NCBI GenBank assembly: GCA_916048095.2
Contig: OU696595.1
Location: forward strand, 3,668,295 to 3,732,294
DNA: 64,000 nt
Origin: Sacculina carcini
Taxonomy: Eukaryota > Arthropoda > Thecostraca > Sacculinidae
Direction: 5' to 3'
The notes beneath the pieces were generated by a model, which worked only from the letters and a program-made list of their open reading frames with translations, made no database searches and had not been told where the DNA came from. How positions within the stretch are numbered: the stretch's first letter is position 1; every line of letters begins with the position of its first letter. A program made the position numbers and the translations under genes. Shown here piece after piece: positions 1 to 11,485 of the stretch.

Positions 1-355
1 CAACAACAACAACAATTCTCAAGTCTCACCATCTTTTTCGCCAGCCCTTTTCAACTCAACCCCCCTGCGAAATATATCTGGCGTCGCCATTGTGAAATAG
101 AATAGCATTTCAGCATTTTGCTTACTCATCTTAATACTTCCATCTCCATAATATTTGTTTCGTCAAAACGCTTCCAAAAAAGCAACCATTCACATAAGAT
201 TTTCCAAATCGTTTCCGTACAAACTGGTTCCATTTTGAACATCTATATAATATCACTGACTTTGTTTGAGTAAATAATTCATTATTTAATCAGGATAACA
301 AATTCTCTAGTTATATTTCACCATGAAATATAAATCCTTTGTCATCTGCTTTGCA

Positions 356-575
356 CAGTGGCGGCGCTAGGATTATTCCCGAGTGGGGCTGGGGAATAAT
401 ATTCGTAGGCTTGGCGAAACATGAGGAACTACAGTTGAAATGCTCATGTTCGGGATTTTCTTGGGAGGGGGGGGGCAATCAGGGGGCTTGCCGCACTTTG
501 GGGGACTTCAGCCATAATACCCCCCCCCCCTGATTTGCCCGTTCTAAACCCCTCCGCCATCGTATCTACAGCACT
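356..575. mobile_element. Possible hAT-like MITE relic, GC-rich
   Basis: A GC-rich island with G and C runs sits in AT-rich DNA. It starts CAGTGGCGGCGCTAGG and its right end, read on the other strand, starts CAGTGCTGTAG. CAGTG ends are common in hAT elements. The 8-bp flanks do not match, so the exact boundaries are unproven; a shorter element ending near 559 is also possible. Confidence 0.35.
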
Positions 576-604
576 GGTTGTCCCATCTCCGAATTAATCA
601 CGAA

Positions 605-2057
605 TCAAGCCCGAACAACGTCTGTGCCGAAGTTGACCACATAGGCCACCAGCTTCAATCCGGATCCGAACAGTTTGCCTATTTGATACGACCTTCCAGG
701 ACCTGTAACCTGGCGTCTCCTGCTCGAGAGAGGCTCTGAATTGTCTGCGGCTGCGTTGGAGGCTGCTACATCGCTGCGTCTAAGAGCTCCACGCTGAGCA
801 TCGGTCCACCATCTCTGGCGTTCCTGCTGGTTTCGTTGCCAGCGGCGCACCAGCGGCGAAACCGAGCTAATAATTGACATCAACGACGGAGTGGCCCGGG
901 TGACGGCCGGAAAAGCCACTCGCATTCCGGCCCACACTCCGGCCGACCGGACACGCTGTACGGCCGTCGAGATGTCGGAAACGAACGCAGGACCAGCGCG
1001 GACAAGCAGCTGAGAGACAGCCGAAGTGAGCTTCGAGACGTTCAGTCGATCGTCAATGTCGCTCTGTTCTGCAAAAGAGTACAAATTCACTGGATCTGGG
1101 GATACAGAGGTGAACGGTGACTGAGCCGAGCCGGTAACGGCCTTGAGAGGATTAGCCGGATCCAAATCAGCATAAGACGCCGATGTTATTTCTCCTGCAG
1201 CAACATCTGTGGTCTCGAGTAGTGTTTGGTCTTTTAGCGAAGAAGAGGCAGATGGTTTGGACACCTCAACTGTACCAAACGAACTCGGTTTTGTGTTCGC
1301 ATTTCCTAAATCACCACCCATCAATAGACTTGTAAGCTCGGCCAAAGATGTGACGTCCAGACCAGAATATGTCGAAGCTGGTGATGGTTGTTGGTCTTTT
1401 TCAGAAGTGAAAGAATCTTGTAGACCTCCGTAGAGTTTGGAGAACAATTGTACTCCCTCGTCAAACAATTGTTGCTGACTATCAAAAGCAGTTGTTGTTG
1501 TCGAAATTGTTGTTTCCGTTGTTGTCATCGTCGATTGCGCACCATTGGTCATCAGCTTGAGTATCTCACCAAGCAGTTGATCGGGAAGACCCCAGATGTT
1601 GTTGGACGAAGTCGGAGCATGAGGCAAGACCACATCTTCCTCTCCTACATTAAATGACGACGAAGGAAAGCTAGCTTGTGCAGATATATCTCCTTTTTCA
1701 ACAAGTTGATGCAGCAGGTCTATCGGAGCTGGCGTACTGGTTGTCGATGGAGCCGGAGTGGAAAATGAAGACTTGGTTCTCATGATCACCCGCAAGAGGT
1801 CGTTCATCTGATCTTTGGTGACCACCGAAGGCTCGGCATCCACAACTCCTGCAGAAGAGCTAGGAGTTTTGACGAGCTGTTGAAGGATTGCTTCAGTCTG
1901 AGTTGGACCCATAAGCAGTCCACGCGGTTGATGATATGATTCAGCATGCCCAGACATATCTCGGACGCGGGGTTGAACGTCTCGCGAGGAGGCAGCTGGC
2001 AAGAAAACGACTCCTTCCAGGAACAATACCACCACACCAAACCAATACCAGACAGCA
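605..2057 (-). CDS. Last exon of an unrecognised, probably secreted Ser/Thr-rich protein
   Basis: One open frame of about 484 codons ends at TGA (605-607). There is no ATG at its upstream end. Instead the minus strand has a convincing splice acceptor (GTGTGTTTGCAG) just before 2057, so at least one upstream exon carrying the start is missing; I could not find it. The exon opens with a hydrophobic stretch (AVWYWFGVVVLFLEGVVFL, then PAASS) that looks like the core of a signal peptide. The middle is Ser/Thr/Pro-rich with short Thr runs. The last 140 residues are more basic, with an RRR site and a hydrophobic C-terminus. I recognise no family. The entry phase is 2. Secretion is inferred; a type II membrane protein is the alternative. 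Confidence 0.6.
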
Positions 2058-2316
2058 CTGCAAACACACAACACGCCACAACAGACATCAACACAAAGGT
2101 TAGAGGTTAAAGGCCTAATTTACAGCTGCTACACGGCAAGAAGCCGAATAAAAATGTTGAAGATGATAAATATTACCGGTAAAATTATTATTATATTAAT
2201 ATTAATATGATTGTTATAATTATAGATATTATTACCTGCAATGGTGTTCAGTATAATTTTCAGTCTAAGTGCCTGTGCCTTTGAATACTTCAATTGTATC
2301 CTAATCCTGAATCAAT

Positions 2317-2498
2317 GTGTGTGTGTGTGTGTGTGTATTTACATGTATGTGTTTGTGTGTATATATATGTGTGTGTGCGCGTGTCATTGTGTGTGTTTGT
2401 GTGGTTGCATTTCGCCATATATCATATAGCATATGGCTTGATCGAACACGATTTCGTCCTATGCAATCATTAATCTAACGGTACATCACACAAACACA

Positions 2499-2545
<47 letters not shown>

Positions 2546-2770
2546 ACACACACACACACACACACATACACACACATAATGTGTATATTTGTCGTGATGA
2601 TTTCGGTCATACGTCTGGTGTTTTATCTATGTGTATGTGTGTGTGTGTGTGTCTGCTTGTCTTTGTATCAGAGTGTCGTGATTTGCATAAGTGTCATACA
2701 CACAGACACACATACACTCGCACACACACACACACATGCACACACACACACGCACACAAAGTTATGGCAA
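2317..2770. repeat. (TG)n and (CA)n microsatellite cluster
   Basis: TG tracts at about 2317-2400 and 2630-2650 and CA tracts at about 2485-2578 and 2700-2757, with interspersed TA and CTGA steps. Open frames here translate to Cys-Val or His-Thr repeats and are not genes. Confidence 0.9.
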
Positions 2771-2830
2771 GCCTCAATCATATTATAATGTATATTTGCA
2801 CTTGTGGAAATGTACTTTATCATTCAAAAT

Positions 2831-2961
2831 TTTAATATTATTATTATAATTATTATTAATTACAGGTAAATACAGTAGCATGGGGGAAGAGTGTAAGTGC
2901 ACTATATTACCACCCTGTGTGTGTGTGCGGTGGCCTCATGTGTACCCTGGAAGCTAACCAA
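2831..2961 (-). mobile_element. Short dispersed repeat with (AAT)n tail, copy 1
   Basis: A core of about 105 bp (key motifs CCAGGGTACACATGAGGCC and GGTGGTAATAGTGCACTTGC on the element strand) ends in CTGTAATT plus a trinucleotide AAT tail. At least eight related copies lie in this window in both orientations. A simple-repeat tail at one constant end suggests a SINE-like retroposon or a LINE 3' end. Confidence 0.7.
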
Positions 2962-3412
2962 AAAAATGTATATAGAGAGACAAAAAAGAGAATTTCAGTA
3001 AGAAAAATTAATTTATGAAAACATTGTTTTGGCGTAAAAACAGAGGTTATTTATATATTTAGTTGTTTTTAAATGTGATAATTGATTTTAGTTATAGATT
3101 AATTCAATCATTGTCTACAGAGATTCCAAATATTACAATGTTATACGTTTTAATTAGTGCAGTATCTGATAGTTCATGTAATTTTGTGGCAAAATAGTTA
3201 TTTTCATACCAGCTGTTAATATAATATTTAATAGAATGGCTTGGCGAGCCCAGGCTACTTCACGGCCTGGACGTTTGGAAACCACTGGCGTATAATGTTC
3301 ATGATAGCACTCGAACACAATTGGTAGGAAAAAAACTTTGAGAAAACGAGATTATCAAGTGTGTCTCGTCGGCAAGTGTATTAAACATTCTTCCAAATGA
3401 AACATGAATTTT

Positions 3413-3504
3413 AAACATGGCTTTGAAAAATGGCTTTGAAACATGGCTTGGAAACATGGCTTTGAAACATGGCTTTGAAACATGGCTTTGAAACATGGCT
3501 TCGA
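3413..3504. repeat. 13-bp minisatellite
   Basis: About seven imperfect tandem copies of AAACATGGCTTTG, next to the start of a long CA tract. Confidence 0.75.
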
Positions 3505-3581
3505 ATGAAACATGAATGCAGTCAATAAAATGAGCCGTATAGGGCGTATAATCGATTTCTATAAATATGAAACATACATAA

Positions 3582-3583
<2 letters not shown>

Positions 3584-3674
<91 letters not shown>
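3584..3674. repeat. (CA)n microsatellite
   Basis: About 45 nearly uninterrupted CA dinucleotides. Confidence 0.95.
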
Positions 3675-3676
<2 letters not shown>

Positions 3677-3898
3677 GACACAAGCACGATCGCGCTAGTT
3701 AATAACTGCGTTAAAAATATAGCATTATATATACCGTTCAACACTAGTGTCAAGTAAAATGTCAAGCTTAAGAATAAAAAGATGAATTGTTAAATTGGTA
3801 TAATTTAATACAGTTTGATTAAATTATACCAATCTATTTTCCCGACCAAAATTCTTTAATTTTTTCCAACTCGCTTTTTTTTCTCTGTATACACTCTT

Positions 3899-4020
3899 TG
3901 GTTAGTTCCCAGGGTACACATGAGGCCACCGCACACACAGGGTGGTAATAGTGCACTTGCACTCTTCCCCCATGCTACTGTATTTACCTGTTATTAATAA
4001 TAATAATTATTATTATTATA
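3899..4020 (+). mobile_element. Short dispersed repeat with (AAT)n tail, copy 2
   Basis: Same family as 2831-2961, opposite orientation. It begins GGTTAGTTCCCAGGGTACAC and ends in AATAATAATAATT. Confidence 0.75.
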
Positions 4021-4212
4021 CACCAACATCATATGTATATATGTATGTGTGTGTTTGTGTGCATTGTTGCATGAATTACTAGTGGAAATGAGGACATTGC
4101 ATTTAGTGGAGTCATTGTAATTAGTGAAGCATCATTGTACAAAATGTGTGCTTGTTTGTGTGTTTGTGTGTGTGTGTGTGTGTGTGCACTTTCACCGCTT
4201 TATGGCAGTTCA

Positions 4213-4229
4213 ACAGAAACCAAAACACC

Positions 4230-4318
<89 letters not shown>
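4213..4318. repeat. (CA)n microsatellite
   Basis: About 50 CA units, preceded at 4160-4186 by a shorter TG tract that could pair with it. Confidence 0.95.
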
Positions 4319-4321
<3 letters not shown>

Positions 4322-4500
4322 AGCGTGATGAGGCTTAACCAAGCGAAATTGGTGAAATGTGACTAAGGCTTGATGACTTGGGAAAGTTCATTGTGCATGA
4401 ACTGAGGTGGTAAGGCATTGTGGTAATAATATATTGTGGTAATAAATGTCGAGTAATAATGTGGGTAAGTAATGGTATAAATACCAGGTGGTAACAGTGT

Positions 4501-4600
4501 CATTATTATTATTATTAATTACAGGCAAATCCAGTAGCATGGGAAGAGTGCAAGCACTATTACCACCCTAAGGTGGCCCCATGTACCGGAAGCGCCCAAA
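4501..4600 (-). mobile_element. Short dispersed repeat with (AAT)n tail, copy 3 (degraded)
   Basis: Same family as 2831-2961 with internal deletions: the CACACAC stretch is missing and the end is altered. Confidence 0.65.
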
Positions 4601-4619
4601 AAGGTGGTAATATATCTTG

Positions 4620-5600
4620 TCAGGTGTCAATATATCAATTATTGTCAGGTGGTAATATATCTTGAGGTAATTTAGAACCATAAACAAGTGATTTAAAACT
4701 ATAAAGTTAAGAGCATAAGAAAAAACCCAAATATAATTATATAAATTAATTTATTATAACAGAGTTAACTAAACAGTAGCACAATATTAAACTTGAAATC
4801 AAAATAGGCAAATATATATGATTTTTAATTTTAATATTATTAATTACAGTCAAACAAAAACACCATAGAATATTAAAATAAAACAATTCAGTAGAAATAT
4901 ATATGTATATTTATATATTTATAATTAAGAATTTAGCGGAATTTAGCGAAAATTAATATGCTTTCATATACAAACATCTAACATAATTGGAAGAATATTT
5001 TTATTGTAGAAGATTATCAGCTAATTAACGGTATTTTTACAGAGTACTAAGGGGTTATTTTGATTATCAAGATAAAGCAGAAATTTAGCCCAGGACATAA
5101 AATTCAACAAGAATTAAAATAAATAATAAGCAAGAGCTATTTAGGCTTGAAATATATAAAAAATAGTTTGGTTAACATTGTGTACAAAGTATAATATTAA
5201 TTATATTAAATTATTGAATAACAAAAAAATTCAAAAAATTCAATAAATGTTCAAATATTAAGATTTTTTTTCTGCAAATATTTGTTTTTTGGACATCTAT
5301 TAACTGTTATTATAAACTTAATACAATATTTTAATTAAATTTAATTGAGCAATCCAGAAAGAAATTAATTTATCTCAGGGGAAAACTTACTTAGAAATAT
5401 ATATTTTCTATATTATAATATTTTTGAGAATCAATTGATAAATAAACTTACCCGTCCATTTCCAAAAACTCGCCAATTGCTGCTAAGTCAAAAAATTGGC
5501 ATTTTTAATCAATTATACCTATCTAAAACACAAAACACTCATTTTTTCACTAGATCCAAAATTTCACCATCGATCAAGCCAATTGAATTTTTCCAACCTG
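4620..5600. other. AT-rich spacer, nothing recognised
   Basis: Very AT-rich sequence without convincing coding potential, ending in a short interrupted CAGACACA microsatellite at 5611-5660. Confidence 0.6.
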
Positions 5601-5884
5601 GAATTTTGTACCAAACACACAGACACACACACAGACACACACACACAGACACACACACATTTCATGAATGCACACGACCCAAAAGCTACAGCCTTTAGTT
5701 TCTAAATTGGCCACTAGGTGGCGCAACGATCGCGATCTCAGATTCAGGTCATGTGGTCACCCAAGGTGGGGGTGGGGAGTGGGGATGGGCCAGGGATGGG
5801 AGGGGGTTTGGCCACGGTAAGCTCCAATTACCTGGCGATAACCTGAAGTTGCATTGACCCAAAACGTATCCTGCTTGGAAGAGC

Positions 5885-6504
<620 letters not shown>

Positions 6505-6568
6505 GCGCTTTTGAGACCCTCGGGTGAAAAGCGCGATATAAATGTCTTAATGTAATGTAATGTAATGA
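6505..6568 (+). mobile_element. LINE/SINE 3' tail relic
   Basis: The motif AAAAGCGCGATATAAATGTC followed by four TAATG units resembles the conserved 3' ends (GCGCTATATAAAT plus a short tandem tail) of L2-type LINEs and their partner SINEs. The body is missing; a long TG tract abuts the 5' side. Confidence 0.55.
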
Positions 6569-6574
6569 TTGTTT

Positions 6575-6822
6575 CAGTGTGTATTTGTGCGTGTGTGTGT
6601 GCGTGCTAGTGTGTGTGTGTGTGTATGTGTGTGTGTATTTCAGTGTGTGTGTGTATCTATGTATGTGTGTGTGTGTCAGTGTGTGTGTGTCAGTGTGTGT
6701 GTGTGTGTGTGTGTATGTGTCAGTGTGTGTCAGTGTGTGTGCGTGTTAGTGAGTGTGTGTGTGTGATTGTGTCAGTGTGTGTGTGTGATTGTGTCAGTGT
6801 GTGAGCTTGAGTGTTTCAATGC

Positions 6823-6858
<36 letters not shown>

Positions 6859-6990
6859 CTTCTTGAGTGCTCATTTGACTATGTGTCAGTGGGTATTAGT
6901 ATGAATATGTTTGTGTGTATGTTTGTGTGTCTTCATGTTTTAATGAGTGTTTATTTGTGTGTGTGTGTGTGTGTGTGTTAATGTTTATGT
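6575..6990. repeat. (TG)n with regular CAG interruptions
   Basis: TG repeats broken by TCAG and TTTCAG at short intervals. The same TGTGTCAG pattern recurs at 35938-36067 and 38240-38450. Confidence 0.85.
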
Positions 6991-7009
6991 ACTCAGCTAG
7001 TTGGGTTAC

Positions 7010-7510
7010 AGGATATGAGTTATACTCGCACTTTTCCGTGTCTCTTTTCCAATACTTGTCTAGTTTTTCTAGTTAAGCAGTGATAAATTATTGACTTCTG
7101 CAATCGTCTTGTGTAGACTGTTTCATTCATTCATTTATACTCAGCACAACGGAAAGCTATATTTCTCGATGTCTTTTCTACATCTGGTTTTTCTCAATGT
7201 TTTGTTTATGATGTCTTCCTGGTTATTTTTGCTGCACTAGTCCAATTTCTTTCGAATCCAGTATTCCTGTCATGAATCTGTAGATGTTAATTAAGTCTCC
7301 TCTCTCTCTCCTTCTCTCCAGCGTTGGTAGATTCATCTCATCCAACCTTTCCTCACAGGGTAGCGCACGAATCTCCGGTACTAGTTTGGTCGCCAAACTC
7401 TGTAACTTTCAAATTTTTCTTATATGTCGCACTTCGTGAGGACGCCATACAACAGCAGCATACTCAATTATTGGTCTCATTATTGTCACTATTATATTTC
7501 TCATCATATC
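7010..7510 (-). mobile_element. Decayed LINE reverse-transcriptase C-terminus
   Basis: On the minus strand broken frames read IIEYAAVVWRPHE, then LPCEERLDEMNLPTLERRR and DLINIYRFMTG. This is the usual region after the RT domain of non-LTR retrotransposons (YAAVVW, ERL..L.LPTLE.RR). Stops and frameshifts make it a relic. It belongs to the same family as the fragment at 62985-63990. Confidence 0.75.
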
Positions 7511-7639
7511 TTGGTCGATGTGATGTGTATGTGTGTGTCAGTGTGTGTGTGTGTGTGTGTGTGTCAGTGTGTCAGTGTGTCAGTGTGTGTGTGTGTGAAG
7601 CAATGTCTATGGTGTATATTTGAAGTTGAACGCGTTTGA

Positions 7640-8900
7640 GTTTAATTGATTTACATGATTTTTTTTCTTGCGGAAAATGTACCGCCTTTTCTTGTTAATA
7701 TTTTTAGTTTTTGATTCATCTTATTACTTTCTTTTTTTTTCTCTATGTTTTTTCAGTTTCTCATATTTTCCACTTGCTAAATGTATTTATATTTGAACGA
7801 ACGAAATCTCGTCAGGTTAATGATATTTAATTTTTTTTCGTATATTTGCACTGTGAGTTTGGAAAAAAATATTGAACAAATCAGCTGACAAAATGTAGGG
7901 GACATATTATTAATGCGAATGTATGCCGTTCTATTTGGCTTGTTTTTAACTATTGTTTTTGAATTTGAATTGTCTTTTTCATCCAATTATGTTTTTAATC
8001 AATTTTTGTATCCAAATGCTGAATTATATGTGCTAAATGTTAAATTAGGGTGTTAAATTGTCTTAGATTGTGTTAAGTTGTGTTTTTTATGTTCAATTGT
8101 TTTTGTTTTTTTAAAATTGTGCTTAAATTGAGCTTAAATTTCATTTAATCAAATTGTGTTTTCAATCCAAGCGCTAAATTCTGTGTGATACACACATTTT
8201 ATTGTATTGTTTCGTTGTTTTTCTAATGACAAACATTCAAGCCATTTTTTATGCTGAATTTTGCTATCTTTTTAGAATTGATGTACTCTCGTCAATGTTT
8301 TAGCCAAAAATACAATACAACTAATGAGGTTACTTGAAACGTTTTCGCTCTTCCTGTGTTAACTTATAAAAATGTTATATGCTAGTAATTGTACATATCT
8401 TATGCAATAATAATAATAATTGATATTATTATATTGATAAAAAAATTGAAATTATCACAGTTTTACATAGTTCAAAACTGATTCACATCCTACATTCAAA
8501 GCACCCATTTGAAGGTATTTTATTAGCGGAATAATTTGATTTATGATAGAAATATTATAAAATCATCATATTTTATTATTAATATTAACATTGTTGAGAT
8601 TGTTAATTATATTTATTATTATGTTACAATGTTGTTTTGTGTGTTGAAATTTCCTGGCTGGTTTTTTGATGAAAGAAAATTCGTTAAATTTCTCATCAAA
8701 TCAAATTTCAGTTTAATTACAAGGGACCCTACAAATAGCGGAATGAGCTATTGAACCTTTCTGGAAGAGCATATTTTCGACATTTTTCGCTTGACAACTG
8801 TATATATTAATAAATATTAACATATTTGTGATGTTACTCACATTGAAACCATTTTCATCTTGTATTTGGTAATACATTTTTTATCGTATTTTTAACATTT
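7640..8900. other. AT-rich spacer, nothing recognised
   Basis: AT-rich, T-run-rich DNA. The short open frames carry no recognisable motif. Confidence 0.55.
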
Positions 8901-9428
8901 ATCCAGTGGTGTAGCTAGATAATCTGCCTCCCCGGGGTGATAATATTGTTCCACCATCATCCATCATGTATTATTGCCAGTCTTATAGCCACAACAAACT
9001 GTGTTCACTTCAACACGACTGTAATAGGAAATTAACAAGTCCAGCATGTTGATTCAACAGAAGTCACAAACCTCTTATAATAGTGCATTCCTCCAGTCAT
9101 CTAATCAAAGAAGATAATTATTTTCAATCAATCTTGCCTTCTTTCAGTTATTTGAGTTATTAAAACAGTAAATATTTAATATTATCTTTGAAAATGCGAC
9201 TCAGATATAACTGAAAATTTAAGGTTTTCAGCAGCTCTTACATTTAGATGAATATATACTGTGGAATTACATTTAATATTGATTTGAATGCAATGAAGTT
9301 TCATGTATAGTTAAATCAGAATATAAGACTAGAAAAGACAAAAATACAATAAAATATATCTGCGGTATGAATGGGGTTTCAATAATTAGAATTTTATTTG
9401 AATTAAATTCATTTCCGAGCTTAATTAA

Positions 9429-9475
9429 TCAAATCAAATCAAATCAAATCTTTTTTTCCATTCAGAACGGAACAG
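9429..9475 (-). mobile_element. Retroposon 3' tail, (GATTT)n on the minus strand
   Basis: Four to five AAATC units, read on the minus strand as a GATTT tail after GTTCCGTTCTGAATGG. This looks like the tandem tail of a LINE or SINE. No body could be assigned. Confidence 0.4.
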
Positions 9476-9479
9476 AAAA

Positions 9480-10380
9480 CATAAGACACCAAAATAATGA
9501 AAATTATTATAATGAAAAATAATAAATAACATTTATGACCAAAATAATATTTAATGAAATATTTATCACCAAAATAACATTTATCTCCAAAATTTTATTT
9601 AATGAAAATATTTGAAATCGGAGCTGGATTTTGAATTAAGAGATCACAAAAAATCCACAAAATAATGTGACCCATTTCTGGCGCGGTAGCATTCAGAAGT
9701 GAAAGTTTCCTTTGAATATATTCAAGTGTTTACACGATATTAACAATCGCAGAATTTTGATTTTGAAATTCATTGGCATAAGCATAATTGTTGATGCGAG
9801 TTTATTGTATTCTTTCAAAACGTTTTTATACTTCTAGATATACGTCAATTGTTGCGGTCGGTGCGTCTGTCACTATTGCCGCATTTTCTGTTTTAGGCAC
9901 GCTTCATATTCGGTTTCTTCCTTGTTTCTTCATTGTCAGGTTTGGTTTCTATATATTTTCAAGTTATGAGTGTGTACGATTGTTTTGTGCGTTACAGTAC
10001 TGTATATAATTGCTTGTATGCGTTTCCTTCTACTGAAACTCAAGCTGGGAGGCCCAAGATAGACCTATATATTTGAAACAGACCTAATACTGCTTTCAAA
10101 TCGATCGAATGGATAGTGAAGTAAAAAACTTGCGTGTTATATCGTGCAAATTATTTATTGTGACACCAGGAGTAGTGTCAATGTCAATGGAAATATTTAA
10201 ATTATTTTGAATTTTATTTTGACCGCTAGTATATGCATTCCTTTCTCTTCTTCAAAAGTGCGCTAAATTAATGAATTAATCAACGAGATTTTTTGTAGCA
10301 GTGAAGGAAATTACTAGAATAATTATTAGTGAATTCTGCGCCGATAAGAATATTTGACGCGTTCAGACAGAATAGCCTAA
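9480..10380. other. AT-rich spacer, nothing recognised
   Basis: No coding or structural signal that I can support. Confidence 0.5.
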
Positions 10381-10384
10381 ATTA

Positions 10385-10560
10385 GCTCAGTGACTAAACG
10401 GCTTTCTCGTGTGTCTGAGAGGTATGCGGTTCAAATCCTGGACCGGGTTTGTTTTTTGTTTACTGCTTCCTGCTTGAGTCTCCCGGTAGTTATCCAAATG
10501 TAGATTTGGCTCAAAGCGGGGTATCTATTCCTATTCTGCCAGCTACTATTCGGCGAACAC
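10385..10560 (+). mobile_element. tRNA-like SINE head and partial body
   Basis: TTAGCTCAGTGAC resembles an A box and GCGGTTCAAATCCTGG a B box, 36 bases apart. An anticodon-like stem TTCTC/GAGAG lies between them, but the acceptor and T stems do not pair. This fits a decayed tRNA-derived SINE better than a working tRNA gene. Confidence 0.5.
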
Positions 10561-10564
10561 TTGA

Positions 10565-11168
10565 TGTACACGCTAACAATTTACACCATCATGCAGGAAA
10601 TTTTGTCGTCTACAAGATGGGCTAAATTTTAAGCCGAAAAATAGTTTTTAAAAAAGTTATAGCAGAGTAAAGACCAAATTAACACTGAAAATGCGGAAGT
10701 TTTTGGTCAATATTTTGCCATCTACTTCTCATAGGCCAACAATGGCACAGCTCTACAAATTATACCATTGTATAGAGAATTTTGTGTTCTACAAGATAAG
10801 CTATAATTCATGCCCAACACATTTACACAAAACATGTAAAATTGACAAAATTCCAATATACATTTAAAATTCTACTTGAACTTCGGGCGACCAAAATGCA
10901 TGTTTTTTAATATACTTCTCAACTAATAATCATCGCACATCCAAGTAGATTATACCATCATGTTGGAAATTTTGTCTTCTATAATACGGTATAATTTTTA
11001 ACTTTTCAAAGCGTACTGTAAAAAAATGACGGCGGTTCAAAGTCAAAAAGGCAAAATTAGCACTGAAAAACGTGAATATTTTGGTCAATATTCCGCTATC
11101 CATTCCTCATAAACCAGCAATGGTACAGCTATAAAAATAATACCATTGTATAGAGAATTTTGTGTTCT
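10565..11168. repeat. Two diverged tandem copies, period about 380 bp
   Basis: Two blocks share, in order, TACACCATCATG / TATACCATCATG with GGAAATTTTGTC, then AAAATTAGCACTGAAAA-like text with TTTTGGTCAATATT, then TACCATTGTATAGAGAATTT. The shared end lies at 10761-10790 and again at 11140-11168. The array stops about 105 bp before the ALYREF start codon. Confidence 0.7.
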
Positions 11169-11275
11169 GTTATACACACAAACACACACACTGACACACA
11201 CACAAAACAAACACACTAACTGAAAACACCACCAACTTTCTGTTTCGCACACAGTACACGTCAGCATTGATCACT

Positions 11276-11485
11276 ATGGATATGAGTTTGGACGACATCA
11301 TCAAGAGTGGCCGCAAGAACCGAGGCGGAACTGGTGGTGGAGGAGGAATGAGACGAGGAGGAGGTGGTGGTGGTGGTGGAGGAATGGGTCGTAATCGAGG
11401 AGGAAATCGCAGTGGTGCTGGCGGTGGTGTCGCCGCTAATGGTGGAAATAACACCAGGAGAAGACCCACCGCACCCTACAAGCGA
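11276..11485 (+). CDS. ALYREF: ALYREF exon 1
   Basis: 70 codons: [10 protein letters not shown] motif, then Gly/Arg-rich sequence ending in APYKR. Donor GTAAGT, phase 0. Confidence 0.9.

Noticed and set aside
8904-8945. hAT-like left end CAGTGGTGTAGCTAG with CCCCGGGG nearby
   Set aside because: No matching right end or target duplication could be found.
10385-10445. Functional tRNA gene
   Set aside because: Acceptor and T stems do not pair; it fits a SINE head better. The same applies to 39752-39832.
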